This document shows positions 1 to 7,952 of a stretch of 18,425 nt of DNA, piece after piece. The notes beneath the pieces were generated by a model that saw nothing but the letters and a program-made list of their open reading frames with translations, was not told where the DNA came from and did no database searches. Location: positions 1-18,425 of the forward strand of contig JAJYAH010000044.1 of NCBI GenBank assembly GCA_021779635.1, read 5' to 3'. This DNA comes from Pseudomonadota bacterium (GTDB taxonomy: Bacteria > Pseudomonadota > Alphaproteobacteria > Rhizobiales > Xanthobacteraceae). The position numbers and the translations under genes were made by a program. Every line of letters starts with the position of its first letter. The first letter of the stretch is position 1.

Positions 1-1
1 G

Positions 2-15
2 TTGATCGGGATCAA
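2..15. promoter_or_regulatory. FNR/FixK-type binding box upstream of hemA
   Basis: The sequence TTGATCGGGATCAA is a perfect match to the FNR/FixK consensus TTGAT-N4-ATCAA. It is centred about 147 bp upstream of the hemA start codon. CRP/FNR-family activators usually bind about 40 bp upstream of the transcription start, which would put a hemA start near position 50 and leave a leader of roughly 105 nt. FixK/FnrL-type activation of heme-synthesis genes at low oxygen is known in rhizobia and purple bacteria. The motif is seen; its use for hemA is inferred. It lies at the very edge of the window, so an upstream divergent gene could also use it. Confidence 0.75.
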
Positions 16-155
16 GTTTTGGCCCGCACTCCAAGCAACCCGGCTTCCCGTCGACGGGCTGCCAAAGGCCCCGATTCCGGCTCGACATCAATCCTGGAAA
101 CGCTCTAAAACGGTTCGCGCCACTCCCGGCCTCAGGTTTCGCTCCAGGTTTCGCG

Positions 156-1385
156 ATGGATTACAGCAAATTCTTCAGTTCCGCCCTCAGCCGCCTGCAT
201 GATGAGCGGCGCTACCGGGTTTTCGCCGACCTCGAGCGGATCGCGGGCCGCTTCCCGCATGCGGTGTGGCATTCCCCGAAAGGGCCGCGCAATGTCGCGA
301 TCTGGTGCTCAAACGATTATCTCGGAATGGGCCAGCATCCCAAAGTAATCGGCGCCATGGTCGAAACGGCGACCCGTGTCGGCACCGGTGCCGGCGGCAC
401 CCGCAACATCGCGGGCACCCATCACCCGCTGGTGCAACTCGAGCAGGAACTGGCCGATCTGCACGGCAAGGAAGCGGCACTGCTGTTCACCTCGGGCTAT
501 GTCTCGAACCAGACCGGCATCGCAACCATCGGCAAGCTGATTCCGAACTGCCTGATTCTGTCGGATGCGCTCAACCACAATTCGATGATCGAAGGCATCC
601 GCCAGTCCGGCTGCGAGCGCCAGGTGTTCCGCCACAGCGACATGGCGCATCTGGAAGAACTGCTCCGCGCCGCCGGCCCGGAGCGGCCGAAACTGATCGC
701 CTGCGAGAGCCTGTATTCGATGGACGGGGACGTCGCGCCGCTGGCGAAGATCTGCGACCTCGCCGAGCGCTACGGCGCCATGACCTATGTCGACGAAGTT
801 CATGCGGTCGGCATGTATGGGCCGCGCGGCGGGGGCATCGCCGAGCGCGACGGCGTCATGCATCGTATCGATGTTCTGGAGGGTACGCTCGCCAAGGCGT
901 TCGGCTGCCTCGGCGGCTATATCGCCGGAAGCTCCGACATGATCGACGCGGTGCGTTCCTACGCCCCGGGCTTTATCTTCACGACCGCGCTGCCGCCGGC
1001 GATCTGCTCGGCGGCCACCGCGGCGATCCGGCACCTCAAGAACTCGAGTTGGGAACGCGAGCGCCATCAGGATCGCGCCGCCCGCGTCAAGGCGATCCTG
1101 ACCGCGGCGGGACTGCCTGTGATGTCGAGCGACACCCATATTGTGCCGCTGTTCGTCGGCGACCCCGAACGCTGCAAGCGCGCCTGCGACATCCTGCTGG
1201 AAGAGCACAGCATCTACATCCAGCCGATCAATTATCCGACCGTCGCCAAAGGCTCCGAGCGGCTGCGGATCACGCCTTCGCCCTATCACGACGACCGCTT
1301 GATCGATCAACTCGCCGAAGCCTTGTTGCAGGTCTGGGAGCGCCTCGGCCTGCCACTTCGCGAGAAATCGCTGGCCGCCGAATAG
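156..1385 (+). CDS. hemA: 5-aminolevulinate synthase (ALAS, C4 pathway)
   Basis: This PLP enzyme condenses glycine with succinyl-CoA to give 5-aminolevulinate, the first committed step of heme (and, in phototrophs, bacteriochlorophyll) synthesis in alphaproteobacteria. The 409-residue length and the start MDYSKFF are typical. The alpha-oxoamine synthase fold is clear: the substrate-side stretch [10 protein letters not shown] near residue 50, the glycine-rich [15 protein letters not shown] near 72-87, the PLP-aspartate segment [12 protein letters not shown] near 210-221, and the Schiff-base lysine K247 in [13 protein letters not shown]. It cannot be the close relatives KBL or BioF because of the ALAS-specific N-terminus and C-terminus. 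No strong Shine-Dalgarno precedes the ATG; a CAGG lies about 8 nt upstream. The FixK-type box at 2-15 suggests induction at low oxygen. It appears monocistronic, followed by a strong hairpin. Confidence 0.97.
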   Translation: MDYSKFFSSALSRLHDERRYRVFADLERIAGRFPHAVWHSPKGPRNVAIWCSNDYLGMGQHPKVIGAMVETATRVGTGAGGTRNIAGTHHPLVQLEQELADLHGKEAALLFTSGYVSNQTGIATIGKLIPNCLILSDALNHNSMIEGIRQSGCERQVFRHSDMAHLEELLRAAGPERPKLIACESLYSMDGDVAPLAKICDLAERYGAMTYVDEVHAVGMYGPRGGGIAERDGVMHRIDVLEGTLAKAFGCLGGYIAGSSDMIDAVRSYAPGFIFTTALPPAICSAATAAIRHLKNSSWERERHQDRAARVKAILTAAGLPVMSSDTHIVPLFVGDPERCKRACDILLEEHSIYIQPINYPTVAKGSERLRITPSPYHDDRLIDQLAEALLQVWERLGLPLREKSLAAE

Positions 1386-1389
1386 CATC

Positions 1390-1429
1390 AGAGCCGTTGC
1401 CGTTCCGGTTGAATCGGAACGGAGGCTCT
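1390..1429 (+). terminator. Hairpin after hemA, probable terminator and palindromic repeat
   Basis: Just after the hemA stop codon, arms CCGTTCCG (1400-1407) and CGGAACGG (1415-1422) pair perfectly around a 7-nt loop. An outer stem AGAGCC/GGCTCT (1390-1395 with 1424-1429) extends it through small bulges. There is no clean U-tract directly after it. It may therefore end hemA transcription inefficiently or stabilise the 3' end, and it may be the first part of the dispersed repeat that continues to about 1527. Confidence 0.5.
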
Positions 1430-1431
1430 AT

Positions 1432-1459
1432 CTCTGTATTTTGACCTCTGTATTTTGAC
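1432..1459. repeat. Perfect 14-bp tandem duplication
   Basis: The unit CTCTGTATTTTGAC occurs twice head to tail with no mismatch (1432-1445 and 1446-1459). It sits between the hemA hairpin and the dispersed repeat. It looks like a replication-slippage duplication within a larger repeat element. Confidence 0.9.
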
Positions 1460-1487
1460 GCGTTCTCTTCGCGCGAACCGGCAACCG

Positions 1488-1527
1488 CCCCGCATCAAGT
1501 GCGGGGCAGGCTTTCGCTGGAAAACGC
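1488..1527. repeat. Dispersed 40-bp repeat, copy 1
   Basis: This 40-bp stretch matches 5218-5257 at 38 of 40 positions, in the same orientation. Its first 19 bases form a perfect hairpin, CCCCGCA-TCAAG-TGCGGGG (1488-1506). The bases before it (GAACCGG, from about 1476) also resemble those before copy 2. It resembles short palindromic repeats scattered through Bradyrhizobium genomes; that part is recalled, not computed. Confidence 0.85.
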
Positions 1528-1675
1528 CATAGCCCGTCACCGCAGCTAATTCCCGGATTAGGCTGGCGACGCCCGGTGCGTTGCCGGCTCGATCCGGCTA
1601 TACTCCCTGCGACGGCAGTCGTTTGCGGTGGCGCCGGTGCAGGCGTTCGCCGAAACTGCAAGGGAGTGAGCAACG

Positions 1676-4600
1676 ATGTTGCACGACTGGGGCGTGATCG
1701 CAGCCGCCTTCGGCTACATCGGGTTCCTGTTTTTCGTGGCCAGCCACGGCGACCGGCTCTCGCCGACGCAGCGCGGCCGCGCCAGCGCGCTGATCTATCC
1801 GCTGTCGCTGGCGATCTATTGCACGTCCTGGACGTTCTTCGGTTCGGTCGGATTCGCTACCCGCACCAGCGTGGATTTTCTCGCGATCTATATTGGCCCG
1901 GTGCTGATGATCGCGTTCTGCACGCCGCTGCTGCGCCGCGTGATCCAGCTCGCGAAATCGCAGAACATCACCTCAATCGCTGATTTCATCGCCGCGCGTT
2001 ACGGCAAGAGCCAGGCGGTTGCCGCCACCGTCGCCCTGATCGCGATCGTCGGGTCGGTTCCCTATATCGCGCTCCAGCTCAAGGCCGTGGCGTCGTCGCT
2101 CGAGACAATCCTCGGCGAGGACCAGGCGGTCTCCTCGATTCCGATCATCGGCGATATCGCGCTGATCGTAACGCTCGCGATGGCGACATTCGCGGTGCTG
2201 TTCGGGACCCGCCAGACCGACGCCACCGAACATCAGCACGGCCTGATGCTGGCGGTCGCCACCGAATCGATCGTGAAGCTGGTGGCCTTTATCGCGGCCG
2301 GCGCCTTTGTCACGTTCTGGATGTTCGACCCGGTCGAGCTGATGCAGCGCGCAATGAAAACGCCGGAAGCGGTGCGGGCGATCAACTACACGCCCTCGAT
2401 CGGCAATTTCACCACCATCGTGCTGTTGTCGTTTTGCGCGATCGTGCTGCTGCCGCGGCAATTTCACGTCAGCGTGGTCGAGAATTCCAGCGATGCCGAG
2501 GTCGGGCGGGCACGCTGGCTGTTTCCGCTCTATCTGGTCGCCATCAACCTGTTCGTGATTCCGATCGCCATCGCAGGTCTGGTGGTCTTTCCGTTTGGCG
2601 CGGTCGACAGCGACATGTATGTGCTGGCGCTGCCGATGAACGGCAATGCTCCCTGGCTCAGCCTCGCCGTCTTTATCGGCGGCCTCTCGGCGGCGACCGC
2701 CATGGTGATGGTGGAATGCGTCGCCCTTTCGATCATGGTCTCGAACGATATCGTGGTGCCGCTGGTGCTGCAGCGCAGCCCCGAAGCGCGCGCCGGCCGC
2801 AAGGACTTCGGCGACTTCCTGCTCAAGGTTCGGCGCTTTGCGATTTTCGCCATCATGGCGATGGCCTATTTTTACTATCGCGCGCTCGGCAATACCCAAT
2901 TGGCGGCGATCGGCCTGTTGTCCTTCGCGGCCATCGCGCAGCTTGCACCGGCGTTCTTTGGCGGCCTGTTCTGGCGGCGCGCGACCGCGCGAGGCGCGAT
3001 GGCGGGCATGCTGGTCGGGGTTGCGGTGTGGGTCTATACGCTGTTTCTTCCGAGCTTCCTGGAGGGCAATACCGCAGGCCTGCTGTTGCTGCAGCATGGC
3101 CCGTTCGGCATCGAGGCGCTGCGTCCGCAAGCCCTGTTCGGCGCCGATTTGCCGCCGCTCCTGCACGGCGCCTTGTGGAGTCTGTTGCTCAACCTCTTGA
3201 CCTATGTCGTGCTGTCGCTGGCGCGCCAGCCATCCTCGATCGAGCGGCTGCAGGCGGACCTGTTTGTGCCGACCGCGCTGGCACCGATCGCGCCAACTTT
3301 CCGGCGCTGGCGCACCACTGTGACCGTGCAGGATATTCAGAGCACGGTGGCGCAGTATCTGGGACCCGATCGGGCCCGCCTCTCGTTCGAAGCCTTCGCA
3401 GTCACCCGGCACGTCGCGCTGGAACCGGCCTCGCCGGCCGACTTTGAGTTGCTGCAGCATGCCGAGCATCTGATCGCCTCGTCGATCGGGGCCGCATCCT
3501 CGCGTCTGGTAATGTCGCTGCTGCTGCGCAAGCGCACCGTCTCCGCCAAGGCGGCCCTCAAGCTGCTCGACGACTCGCACGCCGCCCTTCATTTCAACCG
3601 CGAGATATTGCAGACCGCGCTGAACCATGTCCGGCAGGGCATTGCCGTCTTCGATCCGGATTTGCAGCTGATCTGTTCAAACCGCCAGTTCGGCGACATT
3701 CTCGGGCTGCCGCCGCATCTGGTGCAGATCGGGATTCCGCTCCGGGAAATCCTCGAATTCATGGGGGACATCAGCCCCCGGGGGTCCGGCGACGGCGAAG
3801 CGCTGCTGGAAAAACGTCTGACGGCCTATACCACCGAGGGCGAGCCCTATCTGGAGCGGCTGCCGGACCGTCACATGGTGATCGAGGTACGCGCCAACCG
3901 GATGCCCGGCGGCGGGCTGGTCATTACCTTCTCCGACGTCACCCCGAGTTTCGAGGCCGCCGAAGCGCTGGAACGCGCCAATGCAACCCTGGAAAAACGC
4001 GTGCGCGATCGCACCGAGGAACTGACGCGGCTGAATTCCGAACTCGCACTGGCCAAGAGCGCCGCCGAGGACGCCAGCATCTCGAAGACGCGCTTTCTGG
4101 CGGCGGCGAGCCACGACATCCTGCAGCCGTTGAATGCGGCGCGGCTTTACGTCACGAGCCTGGTCGAGCGCCAGAGCGGCGGCGAGGATGCACGGCTGGT
4201 CGAAAACATCGACGATTCCCTGGAAGCGATCGAGGAAATCCTCGGCGCTCTCCTGGATATTTCGCGGCTGGATGCCGGCGCCATGACGACATCCGTCACC
4301 AGTTTCAGGATCGGCGACCTGATGCGTTCGCTGGAAATCGAATTCGCCCCGATCGCGCGGGCCAAGGGACTGCGGCTGACATTCGTGCCCTGTTCGCTGC
4401 CGGTGGAATCCGATCGGCTGCTGCTGCGCCGGCTGTTGCAGAACCTGATCTCGAACGCCATCAAATATACGCCACGCGGGCGGGTGCTGGTCGGCTGCCG
4501 ACGCCACGGCCAATCGCTGCAGATCTGCATCTTTGATACCGGCGTCGGCATCCCCATTCTCAAGCGCGGCGAAATCTTCAAGGAGTTTCACCGGCTCGAG

Positions 4601-5185
4601 CAGGGCGCGCGGATTGCACGTGGCCTTGGACTGGGGCTGTCGATCGTCGAGCGCCTCGCGCGTGTCCTCAACCACGGCATCGCACTCGACTCCAATGCCA
4701 GCGGCGGTTCGTTTTTCTCGGTGACGACGCCGATCGCGAAAGCCGTCAATCACACCGCCGCGGTCACCAGCGCGACCCCGCTTGCCAGGGCCCCGATGAG
4801 CGGCTCACGCATCGTCTGCATCGAGAACGATGCGGCGATCCTGGACGGCATGAAGACCCTGCTGACCGCCTGGGATGCCGAAGTCGTGGCGGTGGCCGAT
4901 CCCGATGCCGCCATCGAGGCAATCGAGGCCGCGGGCGGACGGGTCACCGGTTTGCTGGTCGACTATCATCTCGACCGCGGCAACGGCATCGCCGCAATCC
5001 GGGAAATTCGCCGCCGCTTCGGCGACAGCATTCCGGCGATCCTGATCACGGCGGATCGCAGTCCGCATGTGCGGGCCGCGGCGCGGGAGGAGAAAATTGC
5101 GGTGCTCAACAAGCCGGTTAAGCCGGCCTCGCTGCGCGCCCTGCTCGGGCAATGGCGCGCCCAGCAAATGGTAGCGGCGGAATAG
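1676..5185 (+). CDS. Hybrid sensor histidine kinase with sodium:solute symporter-like sensor domain (CrbS/MctS type)
   Basis: This is a membrane hybrid kinase of 1169 residues. Residues 1-500 are a polytopic SSS/SLC5-like domain with about a dozen hydrophobic helices. A PAS-like domain follows (about 640-760), then a coiled coil (about 760-810) leading into HisKA with phospho-acceptor H813 in ASHDILQPLNAARL. The HATPase has N-box N923/N927, DTGVGIP from D954 and GLGLGLSIVERLA near 985. The C-terminal receiver domain has acidic residues E1050/D1052, phospho-acceptor D1096 and K1146. All catalytic residues are present. Family knowledge: CrbS in Vibrio/Pseudomonas and MctS in Rhizobium have this build and work with a LuxR-type partner to control acetate or monocarboxylate use. 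The likely partner is the regulator at 5259-5936, which is convergent rather than in an operon. The ligand is inferred, not shown. A good AAGGGAG ribosome site supports the start. Confidence 0.93.
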   Translation: MLHDWGVIAAAFGYIGFLFFVASHGDRLSPTQRGRASALIYPLSLAIYCTSWTFFGSVGFATRTSVDFLAIYIGPVLMIAFCTPLLRRVIQLAKSQNITSIADFIAARYGKSQAVAATVALIAIVGSVPYIALQLKAVASSLETILGEDQAVSSIPIIGDIALIVTLAMATFAVLFGTRQTDATEHQHGLMLAVATESIVKLVAFIAAGAFVTFWMFDPVELMQRAMKTPEAVRAINYTPSIGNFTTIVLLSFCAIVLLPRQFHVSVVENSSDAEVGRARWLFPLYLVAINLFVIPIAIAGLVVFPFGAVDSDMYVLALPMNGNAPWLSLAVFIGGLSAATAMVMVECVALSIMVSNDIVVPLVLQRSPEARAGRKDFGDFLLKVRRFAIFAIMAMAYFYYRALGNTQLAAIGLLSFAAIAQLAPAFFGGLFWRRATARGAMAGMLVGVAVWVYTLFLPSFLEGNTAGLLLLQHGPFGIEALRPQALFGADLPPLLHGALWSLLLNLLTYVVLSLARQPSSIERLQADLFVPTALAPIAPTFRRWRTTVTVQDIQSTVAQYLGPDRARLSFEAFAVTRHVALEPASPADFELLQHAEHLIASSIGAASSRLVMSLLLRKRTVSAKAALKLLDDSHAALHFNREILQTALNHVRQGIAVFDPDLQLICSNRQFGDILGLPPHLVQIGIPLREILEFMGDISPRGSGDGEALLEKRLTAYTTEGEPYLERLPDRHMVIEVRANRMPGGGLVITFSDVTPSFEAAEALERANATLEKRVRDRTEELTRLNSELALAKSAAEDASISKTRFLAAASHDILQPLNAARLYVTSLVERQSGGEDARLVENIDDSLEAIEEILGALLDISRLDAGAMTTSVTSFRIGDLMRSLEIEFAPIARAKGLRLTFVPCSLPVESDRLLLRRLLQNLISNAIKYTPRGRVLVGCRRHGQSLQICIFDTGVGIPILKRGEIFKEFHRLEQGARIARGLGLGLSIVERLARVLNHGIALDSNASGGSFFSVTTPIAKAVNHTAAVTSATPLARAPMSGSRIVCIENDAAILDGMKTLLTAWDAEVVAVADPDAAIEAIEAAGGRVTGLLVDYHLDRGNGIAAIREIRRRFGDSIPAILITADRSPHVRAAAREEKIAVLNKPVKPASLRALLGQWRAQQMVAAE

Positions 5186-5217
5186 CCAGGCCGGCAGCCT
5201 CGCAGAACCGGTATTCA

Positions 5218-5257
5218 CCCCGCATCAAGTGCAGGGCAGGCTTTCGCTCGAAAACGC
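5218..5257. repeat. Dispersed 40-bp repeat, copy 2
   Basis: This is the second copy of the element at 1488-1527, matching it at 38 of 40 positions in direct orientation. Its hairpin has one pair broken by a G-to-A change (A5233). It fills the 73-bp gap between the convergent kinase and response regulator genes. It ends one base before the regulator's stop codon, which falls in repeat-like sequence. Confidence 0.85.
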
Positions 5258-5258
5258 T

Positions 5259-5936
5259 CTATTGCGGCGATGGCGTGCCCTGCCGCCACTGGCCGCCGGC
5301 AATCTTCGCCGCCGCAATCACGGCCTGGGTGCGGCTCTCGACGCCGAGCTTCTGCAGGATCGCGGACACATGCGCCTTGATTGTCGCTTCCGACACGCCG
5401 AGCTCATAGGCGATCTGCTTGTTGAGCAGACCTTCGGACAGCATCATGAGCACCCTCACCTGCTGCGGGGTCAGCGTCACCAGCCGGTCGCGCAGGCGGG
5501 TCATGTCCGGATCGACAGCGGATGTCAGATCGGTATCCGGCGGTATCCAGACGTCGCCATCCATCACCTTTACGATCGCGTCGCGCAACGTCTCGACCCC
5601 GAAGCGCTTCGGGATGAACCCCGAAGCGCCGAAATCCAGCGATCGGCGGATGGTGCCAACATCGTCGCTGGCGGACACGATTACCACCGGGATCGCCGGA
5701 TATTGCGCGCGCAGGTAAATCAGGCCCGAGAAGCCGCTGATTCCCGGCATCGTCAGATCGAGCAGGATCATATCAACATCGGAGTCCCGCTCGAGCATGG
5801 CGGTGAGTTCGTCAAACGACCCCGCTTCGTCAATCTTCGCCGAGGTCATGACGCCGGCAACCGCATGGCGTAGCGCATCGCGGAATAGCGGATGGTCATC
5901 GGCAATGACGAGGTGGGTGCTTGCGGCGAAAGTCAT
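5259..5936 (-). CDS. NarL/LuxR-family response regulator (CrbR/MctR type)
   Basis: This 225-residue two-component regulator has an N-terminal receiver domain (residues about 7-125) with acidic pair D13/D14, phospho-acceptor D60 in LLDLTMPG and the conserved lysine in GFIPKRF near 110. The C-terminal LuxR-type helix-turn-helix lies at about 153-210 and includes LTPQQVRVLMMLSEGLLNKQ and the recognition segment SEATIKAHV. Its position beside an SSS-domain kinase makes it the probable cognate regulator, as in CrbS-CrbR and MctS-MctR. By family analogy it would activate carboxylate uptake or acetyl-CoA synthetase genes; the divergent MFS transporter is the obvious candidate target here. The ribosome site is weak (AAGAAA). 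The C-terminal tail after the helix-turn-helix is short and ends inside repeat-derived sequence. Confidence 0.93.
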   Translation of the reverse strand: MTFAASTHLVIADDHPLFRDALRHAVAGVMTSAKIDEAGSFDELTAMLERDSDVDMILLDLTMPGISGFSGLIYLRAQYPAIPVVIVSASDDVGTIRRSLDFGASGFIPKRFGVETLRDAIVKVMDGDVWIPPDTDLTSAVDPDMTRLRDRLVTLTPQQVRVLMMLSEGLLNKQIAYELGVSEATIKAHVSAILQKLGVESRTQAVIAAAKIAGGQWRQGTPSPQ

Positions 5937-6273
5937 CTATTTCTTGCAAGAGGTTGCGGCAAAACCCGTGACCGCTCTCTCGGGCCTGCCAAGCGAATTT
6001 TCCCTACAATTGTCCACTGATGGGCGGTCGCATGCAAGCGCGCAATGTTGCCTTGCGGCAAAGCGGTTAACCGGTCCCCTTGTGCGCCGCAATACGCCCA
6101 ACCATGACCCAGCGCGAAAACGTTCGGCCTTTGCACCCAAACGGTGCAAAGGGCCAAAAGTCTTATTGGGCGAGCTTTCACGACGATGTTACCGTGAACT
6201 CAAGCTCATGACCCAATTCGGCCAAGTCCGGGGCATGGGAGCGATCGCGCATCAACGATTCGGGGAGCGAACA
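5937..6273. other. Divergent regulatory gap between response regulator and transporter
   Basis: These 337 bp separate two divergent genes and hold no credible gene. They contain a 25-bp dyad (6128-6152) and a 10-bp palindrome CGGTTAACCG (6064-6073). Several TTGC/GCAA-rich segments also occur (for example TTGCAAG near 5943 and GCATGCAAGCGC near 6030). I cannot pick a convincing -35/-10 pair on either strand. Such a gap would be a natural place for the response regulator to bind. Confidence 0.5.
6128..6152. promoter_or_regulatory. 25-bp dyad, candidate operator or hairpin ahead of the MFS gene
   Basis: Arms CCTTTGCACC (6128-6137) and GGTGCAAAGG (6143-6152) are perfect inverted repeats around CAAAC. 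The centre lies about 134 bp upstream of the transporter start and about 204 bp from the regulator start. With no U-tract after it and a location between divergent promoters, an operator is more likely than a terminator. The binding protein is unknown. Confidence 0.5.
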
Positions 6274-7908
6274 ATGACGATGGCTGCAACAGCGGGCCGC
6301 GATGTCCGTACCGGGGGGATGACGGCTGAAGAGCGAAAGGTCATTTTCGCCTCCTCGCTAGGCACCGTTTTCGAATGGTATGATTTCTACATCTACGGAA
6401 CGCTTGGAGCGTTTCTGGCAAAATACTTTTTCTCCAACGTGCCGCCGAATGTCGGCTTCATCTTTGCCCTGCTCGCATTCGCCGCCGGCTTCGCCGTGCG
6501 GCCGTTCGGAGCACTGATCTTCGGCCGCCTCGGCGATATGATCGGCCGCAAATACACCTTCCTGATCACGATGACCCTGATGGGCATCGGCACCTTCTTC
6601 ATCGGGTTGATTCCGAGCTATGCGACCTGGGGCATCGCCGCCCCGATCGTGCTGATCGGGCTGCGCCTGGTGCAGGGCCTCGCTCTCGGCGGCGAATATG
6701 GCGGTGCGGCAACCTATGTCGCCGAACACGCGCCGGCCAACAAACGCGGCTACTACACGTCGTGGATCCAGACCACGGCGACGCTTGGCCTGTTCATTGC
6801 GCTGCTCCTCATTCTCGGCATCCGGACGTGGATGGGCGAAGCATCATTCGGAGATTGGGGTTGGCGCCTTCCGTTCCTGCTCTCGGGCATCCTTTTGATC
6901 GTCTCGATCTGGATTCGTCTGAGCCTGAGCGAGTCGCCGGTGTTCCAACGGATGAAGGATGAGGGCACGACGTCCAAGCGGCCGCTGGCCGAATCCTTCG
7001 CCGAATGGGGGAATGCCAAGATCGCGATCTTCGCACTTCTCGGCGCCACCGCGGGCGAAGCCGTGGTCTGGTACGGCGGACAGTTCTATGCGCTGTTCTT
7101 CCTTACCCAGACGCTTAAGGTTCCAGGCGTAACCGCGCAGATCATGATCGTGGTTGCGCTGCTGCTCGGTACGCCGGGCTTCATCCTCTTCGGCTGGCTG
7201 TCGGACAAGATCGGCCGCAAGCCGATCATCCTGGCTGGCTTCCTGCTGGCGGCGTTGACGTATTTCCCGATCTTCAAGGCGATCACTCACTACGCCAACC
7301 CGAAGCTCGAGACGGCGCTTTCGTCGTCGCCGGTGACAGTCATTACTGACCCAAGCGAGTGCTCGTTCCAGTTCAAGGCGACAGGAACCGAGAAATTCAC
7401 CACCGGCTGCGACATCGCCAAGTCGGCGCTTGTCAACCTGTCGGTGAACTATACCAACCAGGATGCACCGAAGGGCACCCCGGCGCAGGTGAAGATCGGC
7501 GAACAGACGCTGACCGCGACATCGCCGGATTTCGCCAAGGCATTGCCCGCGGCAATCAAGGCCCACGGCTATCCGGCTTCAGCCGATCCGGCCGACATCA
7601 ATCATGTGATGACGGTGCTGTTGCTCTGGGTGCTGGTGATCTACGTGACGCTGGTCTATGCCCCGATCGCGGCATGGCTGGTTGAACTGTTCCCGAGCCG
7701 CATCCGCTACAGCAGCATGTCGCTGCCCTACCATATCGGCAACGGCTGGTTCGGCGGCTTCCTGCCTGCAACGGTGTTCGCGATCGTCGCGGCGACCGGA
7801 AATATCTACTCCGGCCTGTGGTATCCGATCATCGTCTCCGTCATGAGCCTCGTGATCGGCTTCCTGTTCCTGCCGGAAACCAAGGACGTCGACATCACCA
7901 AGACCTGA
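6274..7908 (+). CDS. MHS-family MFS transporter, probable carboxylate:H+ symporter, with extra periplasmic loop
   Basis: This 12-helix inner-membrane transporter has 544 residues and belongs to the metabolite:H+ symporter group (KgtP/ShiA/ProP relatives). Supporting motifs are FEWYDFYIYG in helix 1, GRLGDMIGRK between helices 2 and 3, LRLVQGLALGGEYGGA in helix 4, and SDKIGRKP between helices 8 and 9. The open frame extends upstream to 5797, but the ATG at 6274 has GGGGAG about 7 nt before it and starts just before the conserved N-terminus. Unusually, about 105 residues (about 339-445) sit between helices 9 and 10, which should be periplasmic. They include Cys363 and Cys379 and are mostly polar; many MHS members are only about 430-450 residues long. 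The substrate is not evident; the neighbouring SSS kinase and regulator suggest a carboxylate. A strong terminator follows. Confidence 0.9.
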   Translation: MTMAATAGRDVRTGGMTAEERKVIFASSLGTVFEWYDFYIYGTLGAFLAKYFFSNVPPNVGFIFALLAFAAGFAVRPFGALIFGRLGDMIGRKYTFLITMTLMGIGTFFIGLIPSYATWGIAAPIVLIGLRLVQGLALGGEYGGAATYVAEHAPANKRGYYTSWIQTTATLGLFIALLLILGIRTWMGEASFGDWGWRLPFLLSGILLIVSIWIRLSLSESPVFQRMKDEGTTSKRPLAESFAEWGNAKIAIFALLGATAGEAVVWYGGQFYALFFLTQTLKVPGVTAQIMIVVALLLGTPGFILFGWLSDKIGRKPIILAGFLLAALTYFPIFKAITHYANPKLETALSSSPVTVITDPSECSFQFKATGTEKFTTGCDIAKSALVNLSVNYTNQDAPKGTPAQVKIGEQTLTATSPDFAKALPAAIKAHGYPASADPADINHVMTVLLLWVLVIYVTLVYAPIAAWLVELFPSRIRYSSMSLPYHIGNGWFGGFLPATVFAIVAATGNIYSGLWYPIIVSVMSLVIGFLFLPETKDVDITKT

Positions 7909-7952
7909 CATCGTTCCGGCAGCGGAAGCCGCGCGATAAGAACTCGCTCGAC

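Larger units (their letters stand above)
1386..1675. other. Gap between hemA and the sensor kinase, mostly repeats
   Basis: No gene is credible in these 290 bp. In order the gap holds the hemA 3' hairpin, a perfect 14-bp tandem duplication (1432-1459), and a dispersed repeat with its own hairpin (1488-1527). A TATACT element at 1599-1604 could be a -10 box for the kinase gene, but no convincing -35 lies 16-18 bp upstream of it. The kinase start at 1676 is preceded by AAGGGAG about 9 nt upstream, a good ribosome binding site. Confidence 0.6.

Noticed and set aside
47..58. 12-bp palindrome CCCGTCGACGGG in the hemA leader
   Set aside because: Short GC-rich palindromes are expected often at this base composition; no supporting promoter position or known site.
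133..153. Direct repeat of CAGGTTTCG just before the hemA start
   Set aside because: Only 9 bp, two copies; could be chance, and it does not create a clear ribosome site or operator.
1299..1310. TTGATCGATCAA as a second FixK box
   Set aside because: The spacer is 2 bp, not 4, and it lies inside the hemA coding region.
1973..3628. 551-residue minus-strand open frame inside the sensor kinase gene
   Set aside because: It is rich in Arg, Gln and His with no domain, and it lies entirely antisense to a well-supported kinase gene; a GC-rich codon-bias artefact.
5797..6273. Extended N-terminus (159 residues) for the MFS transporter
   Set aside because: The extension overlaps the response regulator gene and has no family similarity; ATG 6274 has a good ribosome site.
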